A DNA stretch of 43,929 bases from DASZZY01 sp036260395 (GCA_036260395.1 DASZZY010000126.1:1-43929), one strand, 5' to 3'. Numbered from the stretch's first letter, positions 20,822 to 28,828 are shown. A program made the numbers and translations. Notes: generated from the sequence alone by a model not told the origin.

Positions 20822-22423
20822 TCACTCGGCGATGTACACCGTGTCGTATCGGTTGTGGAGTCCCGACGGCGCCGCCTCGAACCCCTCGACGTTCTGGTCG
20901 AGGACGTTCACGGTCACCACCCCGGCCAGCGGAATCACGATCGCCTCTTGATCGATCAGGATGTGCAGCGCCTCCGCCGTAAGCTCCTTGAGCTCCTCTT
21001 CGTCCGGGGTCGCCACCGCCCGGGCGATCACCTCGTCGAACCGTCCTTTCGGGGCGAAGACCGGCTGGTACCCGATGTTGCCGAACAGGCCGATCGACCA
21101 GAACAGGAGGGCCGGGAGGAAGGCAGGGTTGGCGTCGTTCTGGCTCCCCTGCTCCAGCCACAGATCGCCGGCGAAGCGGTCGAGTCGAGCCTCGTAGGAT
21201 GCCGTGTCCGGCGTCCTGATGATCTCGACATCGATCCCCACCCGGCGTAGCTGGTCCTGGAGGAACTCCGGAACCGCCCCGTGCTCCTCAGCTGAGGGGA
21301 AGCCGGCAATCAGCTCGAGGCGCAACGGCTCCCCGCCCTTCTGCCTGATGCCGTCCGGCCCTGGCATCCAACCAGCTTCCTCGAGGAGGGCCTCGGCCTG
21401 CGCCGGGTCGTGCTCGTACCCCTCGATCCGACCGGCTGCCTCACCGAGCAAACGCGACGGCACCATGGTTTGCTCCCTGGCCGCGTATCCCTCGAACACG
21501 CCCTCCACGAGGGCCTCGCGGTCGATGGCGTACCCGATGGCGTGCCTCACGCGCTCGTCGGTGAGGATGGTGTAGCCAGATCTGCCGCTCTTGTTGAGGT
21601 AGATGGCCTCGTACGCGCCCGGCTCGCCGACCTCCACGGTGAACCCTCGGGCCTCCAGCTCCCCAACGGCATCGGGGGGGATGTCCAGCGCCATGTCCAC
21701 CTCACGAGCCTCGAGCGCCAGTCGCCTTCCGTTGTCGTTGGGGATGAACCTGAATGTGATCCTTCGGAGGGTGGGAAGCTCGCCCCAGTAGTCGTCGTTC
21801 CGCGCGACCACGATCTCTTCCTGCGGTCGGTAGCTCACGAACTTGAAGGGCCCTGTCCCGACCGGATCGTCGTTGGGCTCCGTTCCCGGGGCCACGATGA
21901 AATAGTTCGGGTGCACCAGCTGCTGAGGGAGGCGCCGGTTCTCGAACATGGGGGTCACCTCGATCGTGTAGTCATCGATGATCTCGGTGGAGTCCTCACC
22001 GAGACCAGGGGTCCCCCCTCCGCCTTCGGCCACGAGGTTGAACGTGTGCTTCACCGCCTCCGCGTCGAACCGCTGCCCATCGTGGAACCGCACTCCCCTG
22101 CGCAGTTCGAACCGCCAGGTGTTCGGAGGCAGGAACTCCCACGATGTGGCCAGGCTCGGCAGCACGTTGTACTGCGCATCCATCCGGACGAGCCCCTCGA
22201 AGATGTTGATGTTCAGCGGGTACAGCCCGATGGTTCCTTGATCGCTCCCCCCTCCGGACGTGTACCGGTCCGCGCCCGCTCCCACCACGTGCTCTTGCTC
22301 CTCGGGCGGCGCAGGCTGCGTGCCGCCGCGCCCGTCGGGTTGTCCTCGCATGCATGAGGCGACGAACACCAACAGCAGGCTGAGCGTGGTGATACCCGTT
22401 CGCAGCGTGTGGGACGTCCTCAC
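20822..22423 (-). CDS. Peptide/nickel-type ABC substrate-binding lipoprotein
   Basis: A 533-residue SBP_bac_5 family protein. The signal peptide ends in lipobox VASC (C24), so it is membrane-anchored outside the cell. The mature protein has the family landmarks TWRFELRRGVRFHDGQ (about 108-123), GTGPFKF, and ERVRHAIGYAIDREALV (about 285-300). Family members bind peptides, nickel complexes, opines or other solutes, and the ligand cannot be read from sequence. Position inside a hydrogenase maturation locus makes nickel worth testing. GTG start with GGAGGAGG about 11 nt upstream. Confidence 0.88.
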   Translation of the reverse strand: MRTSHTLRTGITTLSLLLVFVASCMRGQPDGRGGTQPAPPEEQEHVVGAGADRYTSGGGSDQGTIGLYPLNINIFEGLVRMDAQYNVLPSLATSWEFLPPNTWRFELRRGVRFHDGQRFDAEAVKHTFNLVAEGGGGTPGLGEDSTEIIDDYTIEVTPMFENRRLPQQLVHPNYFIVAPGTEPNDDPVGTGPFKFVSYRPQEEIVVARNDDYWGELPTLRRITFRFIPNDNGRRLALEAREVDMALDIPPDAVGELEARGFTVEVGEPGAYEAIYLNKSGRSGYTILTDERVRHAIGYAIDREALVEGVFEGYAAREQTMVPSRLLGEAAGRIEGYEHDPAQAEALLEEAGWMPGPDGIRQKGGEPLRLELIAGFPSAEEHGAVPEFLQDQLRRVGIDVEIIRTPDTASYEARLDRFAGDLWLEQGSQNDANPAFLPALLFWSIGLFGNIGYQPVFAPKGRFDEVIARAVATPDEEELKELTAEALHILIDQEAIVIPLAGVVTVNVLDQNVEGFEAAPSGLHNRYDTVYIAE

Positions 22424-22522
22424 GAGTGAAAACCTCCTCCTCGCCCCGGTACGCCGGTCGAGCCGATCGGTGTGCGGCGACCACGAGCGAAGGGAGGTGC
22501 CGGTGGCCGCCGATCCCCGTCC

Positions 22523-22551
22523 ACGCTAGCCACCGCCGGTAATCGGAACAA
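22523..22551 (-). promoter_or_regulatory. Promoter of the ABC importer operon
   Basis: On the minus strand TTGTTC (22546-22551) and TAGCGT (22523-22528) are exactly 17 nt apart. The expected start is near 22516, leaving a leader of about 93 nt before the binding-protein GTG. Plus-strand TACGCT (22669-22674) is a possible -10 for the Cys-rich gene. Nothing else is seen in this 283-base gap. Confidence 0.5.
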
Positions 22552-22706
22552 TTGGTGTGTTCGGCACATGACGTCGGTGGTACAACGGGTGAGCTTCGCA
22601 TATAGCGTGCTGCTGACCCGTCGTGGCCACGTGTTCCCGGCGCTGGCTGCGCTGGAGGCGGGTTGTCGTACGCTAGGTGAGGCCCAGCCGTAGGAGGAGA
22701 CGCACG

Positions 22707-22853
22707 ATGGCCACCGAACTTGGGATGATCGGCTGCGATTGCGGCTGCGACTGCTGCCAGCCGGGGCCGGCGAACGAGGCCGAGGAGCGCGAGCTGCTGC
22801 TGCACCAGAAGCGGCTGATCGACCAGCGGCTCGCGCAGCTGCAGGGGAACTGA
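22707..22853 (+). CDS. 48-residue Cys-rich small protein
   Basis: A very short gene with a good ribosome site (AGGAGGA) 8 nt before ATG 22707. The first half carries the cluster CDCGCDCC (residues 10-17), five cysteines in eight residues; the second half is one charged amphipathic helix (EERELLLHQKRLIDQRLAQLQ). The pattern suggests a metal or Fe-S site on a helical dimer. It lies 47 nt before the M50 protease and is probably cotranscribed with it. Function unknown; a metal chaperone or sensor is possible. Confidence 0.7.
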   Translation: MATELGMIGCDCGCDCCQPGPANEAEERELLLHQKRLIDQRLAQLQGN

Positions 22854-22900
22854 CGGCCGCCCCGGATGCGCCCGGGGAGGGAGGATCTCCGCGGGCCGCC

Positions 22901-23599
22901 GTGGAGCGCCCGAGGGGGCGCACGCTGCCGTCGCTGCGGTTCCGGCTGGCGGGGATCCCCGTCAGCGTCGACCTGCTGTTCTTCGTCACCGCGCTGTTCC
23001 TCGGGACCTCCGCGGGGCGGGACGGCGCCTCGCTCCTCGTCTGGGTCGCGGTGGTGCTGACGTCCGTCCTGTGGCACGAGCTGGGGCACGCCCTCGCGCT
23101 CCGGGCGTTCGGGTACGCGCCGGTCGTCGAGCTGTGGGCCTTCGGCGGACTCACCTACCGCGCGTCCGGGAGCAGGACGCCGGCGGGCAGGTTCCTGGTC
23201 GTCACGCTCGCCGGCCCGGGGGCCGGGCTGATCCTCGGGGGGACCGTTCTGCTCTGGCTGCGCACGGCCGCGCCGCTCGACCTCGGTCCGCTTGCGGAAG
23301 CGGCCATCGTGGACGTCCTGTGGGTCAACATCGGCTGGGCGATCCTCAACATGATCCCGATCCTGCCGCTGGACGGCGGGAACGCCCTGGCGTCGTTCCT
23401 GGACCTTGTCACGCGCGGCCGGGGGATGCTCCCCGCCCGGGTGGTCTCCGTCCTTCTGGCGGGGGCCGGCGTAGTGGCCGCGGTCCTGGCCCGCGAGTGG
23501 TGGCTGGCGCTGCTGGCGGGGTTCTTCCTGCTGACGAACGCCTCGGCGCTCCGCCGTCCGCGCCGTCCGGCGGCGCGCGCCGCGCCCGAGGAGCGCTAG
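22901..23599 (+). CDS. M50 (site-2 protease-type) membrane metallopeptidase
   Basis: A 232-residue membrane protein with the zinc motif HELGH (about 59-63) inside the second hydrophobic helix and the third ligand in NMIPILPLDGG (about 149-159), the M50 NPDG-type motif. About six hydrophobic segments and a basic tail. Such enzymes cut membrane-embedded substrates, often anti-sigma factors. The start is uncertain: GTG 22901 is the first plausible start codon, with GGGAGGGAGGA rather far upstream. The stop TAG overlaps the stop of the converging hypE (shared CTAG). Confidence 0.82.
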   Translation: MERPRGRTLPSLRFRLAGIPVSVDLLFFVTALFLGTSAGRDGASLLVWVAVVLTSVLWHELGHALALRAFGYAPVVELWAFGGLTYRASGSRTPAGRFLVVTLAGPGAGLILGGTVLLWLRTAAPLDLGPLAEAAIVDVLWVNIGWAILNMIPILPLDGGNALASFLDLVTRGRGMLPARVVSVLLAGAGVVAAVLAREWWLALLAGFFLLTNASALRRPRRPAARAAPEER

Positions 23600-25041
23600 C
23601 AGATCCGGGGGAGCGGGTCGCCGATCAGCATGTCGACGATCCGGGTGCCGCCGAACTCCGTCTTGAGGAGGACCAGCGTGGGCGGGTCGTCCTTGACCCG
23701 GCCGATCACCGCCGCGCCCTCGCCGAGCGGGTGCGAGCGCATCGCCTCGAGCGCCGCCTCCGCCCGAGCGCCATCGACGATGGCCACCAGCCGCCCCTCG
23801 CACGCCACGTAGAGCGGGTCGATCCCCAGGATCTCGCTCGCGCCGCGGACCTCGTCGCGCACCGGGATGGCGGACTCCTCGACGACCAAGGCCACGTTCG
23901 CCACCTGGGCCACCTCGTTGAGGATCGTGGCCACCCCTCCGCGGGTCGCGTCGCGGAGGCACCGCACGCCGTCGGGGACCGCGTCGAGGAGCCGGCTCAC
24001 CAGCCCGGCGAGCGGCGCGGTGTCCGACTCGACGTCGGCCTCGATGTCGAGCTCCCCCCGGGCCAGCATGATCGTGACGCCGTGGTCGCCGATCGGCCCG
24101 GAGACCAGCACGGCGTCGCCCGGGCGGACCTGTGCGGCGCCCAGCGTGACCGGCCGCTCGAGGACGCCGACCCCCGTGGTGTTCACGTACACGCCGTCGG
24201 CCTTCCCGCGGTTCACGACCTTGGTGTCCCCGGTCACGACCTGGACGCCGGCCCGTTCCGCCGCAGCGGCCATCGACCCCACGATCCGGCGCAGGTCCTC
24301 CACCGGGAATCCCTCCTCGAGGATGAACCCCGCCGAGAGGTACAGCGGCCGGGCGCCGGAGACCGCCAGGTCGTTCACGGTGCCGTTGACCGCCAGGTCG
24401 CCGATGTCGCCACCGGGGAAGAACAGCGGCGAGACCACGAACGAGTCCGTGGTGAACGCCAGGCGCGCTCCGTCAACCGAGAACACGGCCTGGTCCTCGA
24501 GCGGCTCGAGGAGCGGGTTCCGGAAGTGCTCCAGGAACAGCGCCTCGACCAGCGTGTGGGTCGCCTTGCCGCCCGAGCCGTGCGCCAGCGTGATCCGCTC
24601 GTCTTTGATCCGGGCCTTCCGCCGGCGGGCCCGGTCGATCCGATCCAGCACCTGCTCCTCCCGGGACAGCACCCGTTCGCCGAGGGGGTACTGGGCCAGC
24701 TCCGGATCGTCGGCGTGCTCGCGCACCAGTCGCTCCACCCACTCCGCGGTCCGCCCCTCCGGGTCGGGGGCGGCGTCGCGGGCCCTGGCCCCTGGAGCCG
24801 TGGGGGGCTCGGGCGCCTCGATCTCGGCCTCGTCGGGGGCCGGCGGCGCCTCCGGCGCGTCGATGTCCCCGCGGTCCGGGGCCGGCGGCGCCTCCGGGGC
24901 CTCGGTGTCCGGCGTCGACGGCGCGGGGGGGGCCGGCGGCGCCTCGGTGTCCGGCGTCGACGGCGCGGTGGGCGCCTCGGGGAGCTCCTCGACGTCCGGA
25001 GCGCGGGGCGCCTCGGGGGCCTGGACCTCGCGCTCGGTCAT
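23596..25041 (-). CDS. hypE: HypE with long Pro/Ala/Glu repeat extension
   Basis: This enzyme dehydrates HypF-delivered thiocarboxamide to thiocyanate on its C-terminal Cys; here the protein ends PRIC, as required. The catalytic core begins near residue 147 (DERITLAHGSGGKATHTLVE) and has normal length, with ATP-site motifs FTTDSFVVSP and TGDTKVV. The N-terminus is abnormal: about 145 extra residues, of which 28-83 are four 14-residue Pro/Ala/Glu repeats and 95-145 a charged helix. No internal start codon in the core would give a normal HypE, and ATG 25041 forms ATGA with hypD, so the extension appears real. Confidence 0.92.
   Translation of the reverse strand: MTEREVQAPEAPRAPDVEELPEAPTAPSTPDTEAPPAPPAPSTPDTEAPEAPPAPDRGDIDAPEAPPAPDEAEIEAPEPPTAPGARARDAAPDPEGRTAEWVERLVREHADDPELAQYPLGERVLSREEQVLDRIDRARRRKARIKDERITLAHGSGGKATHTLVEALFLEHFRNPLLEPLEDQAVFSVDGARLAFTTDSFVVSPLFFPGGDIGDLAVNGTVNDLAVSGARPLYLSAGFILEEGFPVEDLRRIVGSMAAAAERAGVQVVTGDTKVVNRGKADGVYVNTTGVGVLERPVTLGAAQVRPGDAVLVSGPIGDHGVTIMLARGELDIEADVESDTAPLAGLVSRLLDAVPDGVRCLRDATRGGVATILNEVAQVANVALVVEESAIPVRDEVRGASEILGIDPLYVACEGRLVAIVDGARAEAALEAMRSHPLGEGAAVIGRVKDDPPTLVLLKTEFGGTRIVDMLIGDPLPRIC
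24793..24960 (-). repeat. Tandem repeat coding for the HypE N-terminal linker
   Basis: Four units of 42 bp (14 residues) with the pattern xTPDTEAPEAPPAP or D-x-x-x-I-x-APEPP-x-AP. The first two units share a near-identical 26-base core 42 bases apart (24901-24926 and 24943-24968). A run of eight G (24925-24932) lies within it and is prone to slippage. Confidence 0.8.
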
Positions 25042-26162
25042 GCCCGGGTCGCCTCCCGCACGCGCTCCCGGGTGAACCGGCCGAAGTTGTAGTAGGCCGC
25101 GCAGGCGCCCTCCGAGGACACCATGCACGTCCCGATCGGCGTCTCCGGCGTGCACGCCGTGCCGAACACCTTGCACTCCCACGGCTTGATGACGCCCTTC
25201 AGCACCTCGCCGCACTGGCAGGCCTTCGGGTCCGCCACGCGGACACCCGGCACATCGAACAGCACCTCGGCGTCGTGCGCCGCGAAGGTCTCCCGGACCT
25301 TGAGCGCCGAATGCGAGATGAACCCCAGCCCCCGCCACTCGAAGTACGGCCGGAGCTCCATGGTCTCGTTGATGGCCTCCAGCGCCCGCCGGTTCCCGTC
25401 CCAGGGGACCACGCGGGTGTACTGGTTCTCGACCTCGGCCCGCCCCTCGTCGAGCTGCTTCAGGATCATCCAGATCGACTGGAGGATGTCGAGGGGCTCG
25501 AACCCCGCCACCACCAGCGGCTTGTCGTAGTCGCGAGCGATGAACTCGTAGGGCCGGCAACCGATCACCGTGGACACGTGTCCCGGCCCGATGAACCCGT
25601 CCAGTCGCATGTCGGGCGAGTCCAGGATGGCCTTGATCGCCGGGATGATCGTCACGTGGTTGCAGAACACCGAGAAGTTGCGGATGCCCTCGGCGGCAGC
25701 TCGGAGCAGCGTGACCGCCGTCGACGGCGCCGTGGTCTCGAACCCGATGGCCATGAAGACGACCTTCCGGTCGGGGTTCTGCCGGGCGACCTTCACCGCG
25801 TCGAGCGGCGAGTACACCATCCGGATGTCGGCGCCCTGGGCCTTCGAGTCGAAGAACGACCCATGCCCGCCGGGGACGCGCATCATGTCGCCGAACGAGG
25901 TCATGATCACGTCCGGCTGCTCGGCGATGAAGATCGCGTCGTCGACCCGGCCCATCGGGATCACACAGACGGGACACCCGGGCCCGTGGATCAAGGTCAC
26001 GTTCTCCGGCAGGTAGTCCTCGAGCCCATGCTTGTAGATCGTGTGGGTGTGCCCGCCGCAGACCTCCATGATCTTGATGGGCCGGTTGGCGGCCAGCTCG
26101 GCGATCTCCCGGGCCACCCTCCGGGCGACCTTCTCATCGCGGTACTCGTCGACGAACCTCAT
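25038..26162 (-). CDS. hypD: Hydrogenase maturation protein HypD
   Basis: A 374-residue iron-sulfur protein that, with HypC, assembles the Fe(CN)2CO unit. It has CGGHTH (about 35-40), GPGCPVC (about 60-66), SFGDMMRVPG, IGFETTAP, and the C-terminal cluster ligands in CQCGEVLKG...WECKVFGTAC...GTCMVSSEGAC. All hallmark residues are present. It overlaps the SIS2 gene upstream by ATGA and hypE downstream by ATGA, indicating one translationally coupled operon. Confidence 0.95.
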   Translation of the reverse strand: MRFVDEYRDEKVARRVAREIAELAANRPIKIMEVCGGHTHTIYKHGLEDYLPENVTLIHGPGCPVCVIPMGRVDDAIFIAEQPDVIMTSFGDMMRVPGGHGSFFDSKAQGADIRMVYSPLDAVKVARQNPDRKVVFMAIGFETTAPSTAVTLLRAAAEGIRNFSVFCNHVTIIPAIKAILDSPDMRLDGFIGPGHVSTVIGCRPYEFIARDYDKPLVVAGFEPLDILQSIWMILKQLDEGRAEVENQYTRVVPWDGNRRALEAINETMELRPYFEWRGLGFISHSALKVRETFAAHDAEVLFDVPGVRVADPKACQCGEVLKGVIKPWECKVFGTACTPETPIGTCMVSSEGACAAYYNFGRFTRERVREATRA

Positions 26163-26839
26163 GCCGTGGCTCCCATCTCCTCGAGCGCGACGTGGCTCAG
26201 CTCCCACAGGACGTGGTACACGGTGGTCTGGGCTTCCTGGATCCGGTGCACCGAGGAGGACGGCACGACGAAGAGGTGGTCGATCGTGTCGATCTCGGCC
26301 ATCTTGCCGCCCTCGTATCCGGCCAGCCCGACCGTCAGCATCCCGCGCCGGGAGGCCTCCTCGAACGCCCGCACGAGGTTCTCGGAGTTCCCGCTGGTGG
26401 ACAGGCCGACCGCGATGTCGCCGGCGCGACCCAGCGCCGCCAGCTGGCGGGCGAACACCACCTCGAACCCGATGTCGTTGGCCAGCGCCGTCACGACGGC
26501 GACGTCGGAGGTGAGCGACAGGGCCGGGAGCGGCCGCCGGCCGTCCCCCGGATGGGCGAACATCGCCGCCAGGTCGTGGGCGTCGGTGCTCGAGCCGCCG
26601 TTCCCGAACCCGAACAGCCGGGCCCCCGAGGCGAACGCCCCGGCCATCTCCTCGGCGCACCGAGCCAGCCGCTCGCCGTCGCGCCGGAGGCACTCGTCGC
26701 GGAGCGCCACGACCTCGGCCGCCTTCTCCTCGGTGGACCGGCGGATGTGGTCCATGACCGCGTCGACGTTACGCTCCCCCGCGTAGAGGAACGGGTAGAG
26801 CGCCTCGACGCCCCCGGCGACGTTCTCGTCCCCCGACAT
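26159..26839 (-). CDS. SIS-domain sugar-phosphate isomerase-like protein 2
   Basis: A 226-residue GmhA/DiaA-type SIS protein: ARLFGFGNGGSSTDAHDLAAMF (about 73-94) is the sugar-phosphate-binding signature, followed by VGLSTSGNSENLV (about 144-156) and GYEGGKM. A charged N-terminal helix precedes the fold. GmhA-like genes occur in some actinobacterial hyp clusters, with no agreed role. It forms TGATG with the HypC-like gene upstream and ATGA with hypD downstream. The phosphosugar-binding residues look intact. Confidence 0.85.
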   Translation of the reverse strand: MSGDENVAGGVEALYPFLYAGERNVDAVMDHIRRSTEEKAAEVVALRDECLRRDGERLARCAEEMAGAFASGARLFGFGNGGSSTDAHDLAAMFAHPGDGRRPLPALSLTSDVAVVTALANDIGFEVVFARQLAALGRAGDIAVGLSTSGNSENLVRAFEEASRRGMLTVGLAGYEGGKMAEIDTIDHLFVVPSSSVHRIQEAQTTVYHVLWELSHVALEEMGATA

Positions 26840-27066
26840 CAGCCCTGCACCACCGCGATCGCCTCCTTGGCGTGGACCAGGATCGTGTCGCCGACCCTGG
26901 CCTCGACCAGGGCCACGCTGACCTCCTCCTCGCTGACCCCGGTGTCCACGCGGGCCAGGCCGTCCCCGAGCAGCTCCATCACCGTGACCGCCACCGCCTC
27001 GTCGGAGCAGGTGATGCACACGTCGTCGTGGCACTCGGGGACCTGGCGCGTGGGGGCCGGCCCCAC
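26839..27066 (-). CDS. Second HypC-family protein with CHDDVCITC motif
   Basis: HypC/HupF-fold protein of about 75 residues. Instead of the N-terminal MC of true HypC it has CHDDVCITCSDEA (C12, C17, C20), then the usual barrel ending GDTILVHAKEAIAV. It probably assists HypD or the nickel-iron ligand transfer, perhaps with its own metal site. I used GTG 27066 (GGGAG 6 nt upstream). An in-frame CTG at 27087 follows a perfect ten-base extended ribosome site, GGAGGTGATC, and would add seven residues. Both overlap or abut SIS1. Confidence 0.78.
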   Translation of the reverse strand: MGPAPTRQVPECHDDVCITCSDEAVAVTVMELLGDGLARVDTGVSEEEVSVALVEARVGDTILVHAKEAIAVVQG

Positions 27067-27083
27067 GGGGATCTCCCGGGCGC

Positions 27084-27704
27084 TCAGCGGATCACCTCCG
27101 GCTCCAGCACGCCTGGCTGCTCGAACAGGACGTGCACCAGCTCCCACAGCACGTGATACACGGTGACCTGGACCTCCTTGACCACCCGGGGGTCGTCGGA
27201 GGCCACCTCCAACACGTGGTCGGCACCGCTCCCCGCCACCTCTCCCCCGTCACCTCCGGTGAGGGCCACGGTGAGCAGGCCGAGCTCGCGCGCCGCCGCC
27301 AGGCCCCGAACCACGCTGGGGTCGCGGCCGTCGCCGGAGACTCCGAGCGCGATGTCGTCGGGGCCGGCGAGCTGACGGAGCTGGTGAGCGAAGATCTCCT
27401 CGAACCCCTCGCGCCCGGCCACCCCGGTCACCGTCGCGATGTCGTTGGTCAGGGAGATGGCCGGCAGGGCCCGCTTCCCGACGATCACCGGGTGGACGAA
27501 CTCCACCGAGACGTGTTGCGCGTCGGTGCTGGGCGCGCCGGTCCCGAACACGAACAGCCGCCCTCCCCGGTGGAACCGCACGGCCATCTCGTAGCAGGCT
27601 CGGGCCACCCGGTCGGCGTCGGTGGCCACGGCCCGGCCGGGTTCCCTTCGCCGGGCGAAGGCCTCCTGGACCGCGGATGCCAGCCGGTCCGAGACCCGCC
27701 TCAT
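27084..27704 (-). CDS. SIS-domain sugar-phosphate isomerase-like protein 1
   Basis: A 206-residue GmhA-like SIS protein: GRLFVFGTGAPSTDAQHVSVEF (about 48-69) and IALGVSGDGRDPSVV (about 118-132) match SIS2, but the phosphate loop is altered: GTGAPSTDA versus GNGGSSTDA, and GVSGDGRDPS versus GLSTSGNSEN. It may therefore be the non-catalytic partner of SIS2 in a heteromer. ATG 27704 has no clear ribosome site; a promoter-like TAGAGT lies at 27749-27754. The stop is 18 nt before the HypC-like gene. Confidence 0.78.
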   Translation of the reverse strand: MRRVSDRLASAVQEAFARRREPGRAVATDADRVARACYEMAVRFHRGGRLFVFGTGAPSTDAQHVSVEFVHPVIVGKRALPAISLTNDIATVTGVAGREGFEEIFAHQLRQLAGPDDIALGVSGDGRDPSVVRGLAAARELGLLTVALTGGDGGEVAGSGADHVLEVASDDPRVVKEVQVTVYHVLWELVHVLFEQPGVLEPEVIR

Positions 27705-27748
27705 GGGGTGATGGTGGTCGAGCGCGCCACACACATAGATGTGGAACC

Positions 27749-27768
27749 ACTCTACCCCTAGCGGTAGA
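27749..27768. promoter_or_regulatory. Dyad over def stop and SIS1 promoter
   Basis: TCTACC and GGTAGA (27751-27756, 27763-27768) are perfect inverted arms around CCTAGC. They overlap the def stop codon and the minus-strand -10-like TAGAGT (27749-27754) for SIS1. The dyad could be an operator for the SIS1-hypE operon or a short attenuating hairpin after def. Confidence 0.3.
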
Positions 27769-28258
27769 CCTTGCGGGCGAACAGGTCGGACGGGGCGGCC
27801 ACCCGATCGAGGATCAGGAGCCCGTCGAGGTGATCGACCTCGTGGAGGGCGGCGCGGGCCTCGAAGCCCTGCATCCGGTACACGCGGACCGACCCGTCGG
27901 GGACGAGCCCGCGGAGCGCGACGCGGCGGGGACGGCGGACGTTGGCGGTCAGGTCGGGCACCGAGAGGCAACCCTCCCGAAGCACGTCCGGGTCGCCGGC
28001 CTCGAGGATCTCGGGGTCGAACAGCGACACGAGGCCGTGCGCGGTGTCCGCCCGCCGGTGCCCGCGGACGTCGAGGACGAACGCCCGCACCGGCTCGCCG
28101 ACCTGCGGGGCGGCCAGCCCCACGGTGGCCGGCATGGCCCGCATCGTGTCGACCAGGTCGGCGCTCAGCCGGCGCAGATCCTCCGTGACCTCGCCGACCG
28201 GCTCGGCGACGCGCTTCAGCACCGGATCGGGGTATCGGACCACCGGCCGGACCGCCAC
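27758..28258 (-). CDS. def: Peptide deformylase
   Basis: A 166-residue enzyme that removes the formyl group from new proteins. The three metal motifs are present: GLAAPQVG (47-54), EGCLSVP (about 95-101) and HEVDHLDG (about 138-145), with Cys and two His as iron ligands. The arrangement LSVPDLTANVRRP is as in type I/III enzymes. GTG start 6 nt downstream of the ACT-protein stop. Confidence 0.94.
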   Translation of the reverse strand: MAVRPVVRYPDPVLKRVAEPVGEVTEDLRRLSADLVDTMRAMPATVGLAAPQVGEPVRAFVLDVRGHRRADTAHGLVSLFDPEILEAGDPDVLREGCLSVPDLTANVRRPRRVALRGLVPDGSVRVYRMQGFEARAALHEVDHLDGLLILDRVAAPSDLFARKVYR

Positions 28259-28264
28259 CGGCCG

Positions 28265-28789
28265 TCAGAGGGTCTCGACCTCGACGGGCTCCAGCCGCGC
28301 GTCGACGCCGAGGTCCCGGGCCGCGGACAGCACCGCCCCGTGCAGGTCCTCGGCGGGAACCGACTCGGGGACCGCCACCTCGGCGATGATCGCGTAGATC
28401 GGCTCGGGCCCCGCCGTCCGCCGGCACGAGAGGTCGGTGATGTTCACCCCCCGCTCGGAGAACAGCCCGGCGAGCGTGGCCACGATCCCGGGGCGGTCCG
28501 AGCCGTAGGCGGTCAGGACGTGGGTGGCCCGGGGCCGTTCCGGGGCGCCGGCCTCGACGTCGGCCACGTGGACCCGGACCCCCACGTCGGCCGCCGCCCG
28601 CTCCAGCGAGGCCCGGACCTCGTCAGGGTCCCCGGGCGCGTCGACGACGAGCATCATCGCGAAGTGGCCACGCAGGATCGTCGACGAGACGTCCTCGAGG
28701 TTGCCGCCCAGGTCCTGGAGCGCGCCGGTCAGCGCGGCCACGATCCCCGGCCGGTCCGCGCCGATGGCGGTCACCGCGTAATGCGCCAC
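28265..28789 (-). CDS. Double-ACT-domain protein, GcvR-like
   Basis: A 174-residue protein with two ACT domains. The first opens YAVTAIGADRPGIVAALTGAL (4-24), the second THVLTAYGSDRPGIVATLAGLF (about 89-110). Each has the RPGI glycine loop that binds amino acids. The layout matches GcvR, the accessory repressor of glycine cleavage, but actinobacterial members are little studied. The GTG start lies 6 nt from TATCCT and is probably leaderless; def is the next gene in the same transcript. Confidence 0.82.
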   Translation of the reverse strand: MAHYAVTAIGADRPGIVAALTGALQDLGGNLEDVSSTILRGHFAMMLVVDAPGDPDEVRASLERAAADVGVRVHVADVEAGAPERPRATHVLTAYGSDRPGIVATLAGLFSERGVNITDLSCRRTAGPEPIYAIIAEVAVPESVPAEDLHGAVLSAARDLGVDARLEPVEVETL

Positions 28790-28795
28790 GCCGAG

Positions 28796-28801
28796 AGGAT
28801 A
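28796..28801 (-). promoter_or_regulatory. -10 box for leaderless ACT-protein/def transcript
   Basis: TATCCT on the minus strand lies exactly 6 nt before GTG 28789; there is no ribosome site. Confidence 0.5.
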
Positions 28802-28828
28802 CGGCCCCGGGCGCCGCCGGTTCCGGCG

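Noticed and set aside
24901..24968. CRISPR-like direct repeats.
   Set aside because: The repeats are in frame, 42 bp apart with no unique spacers, and encode the HypE linker.
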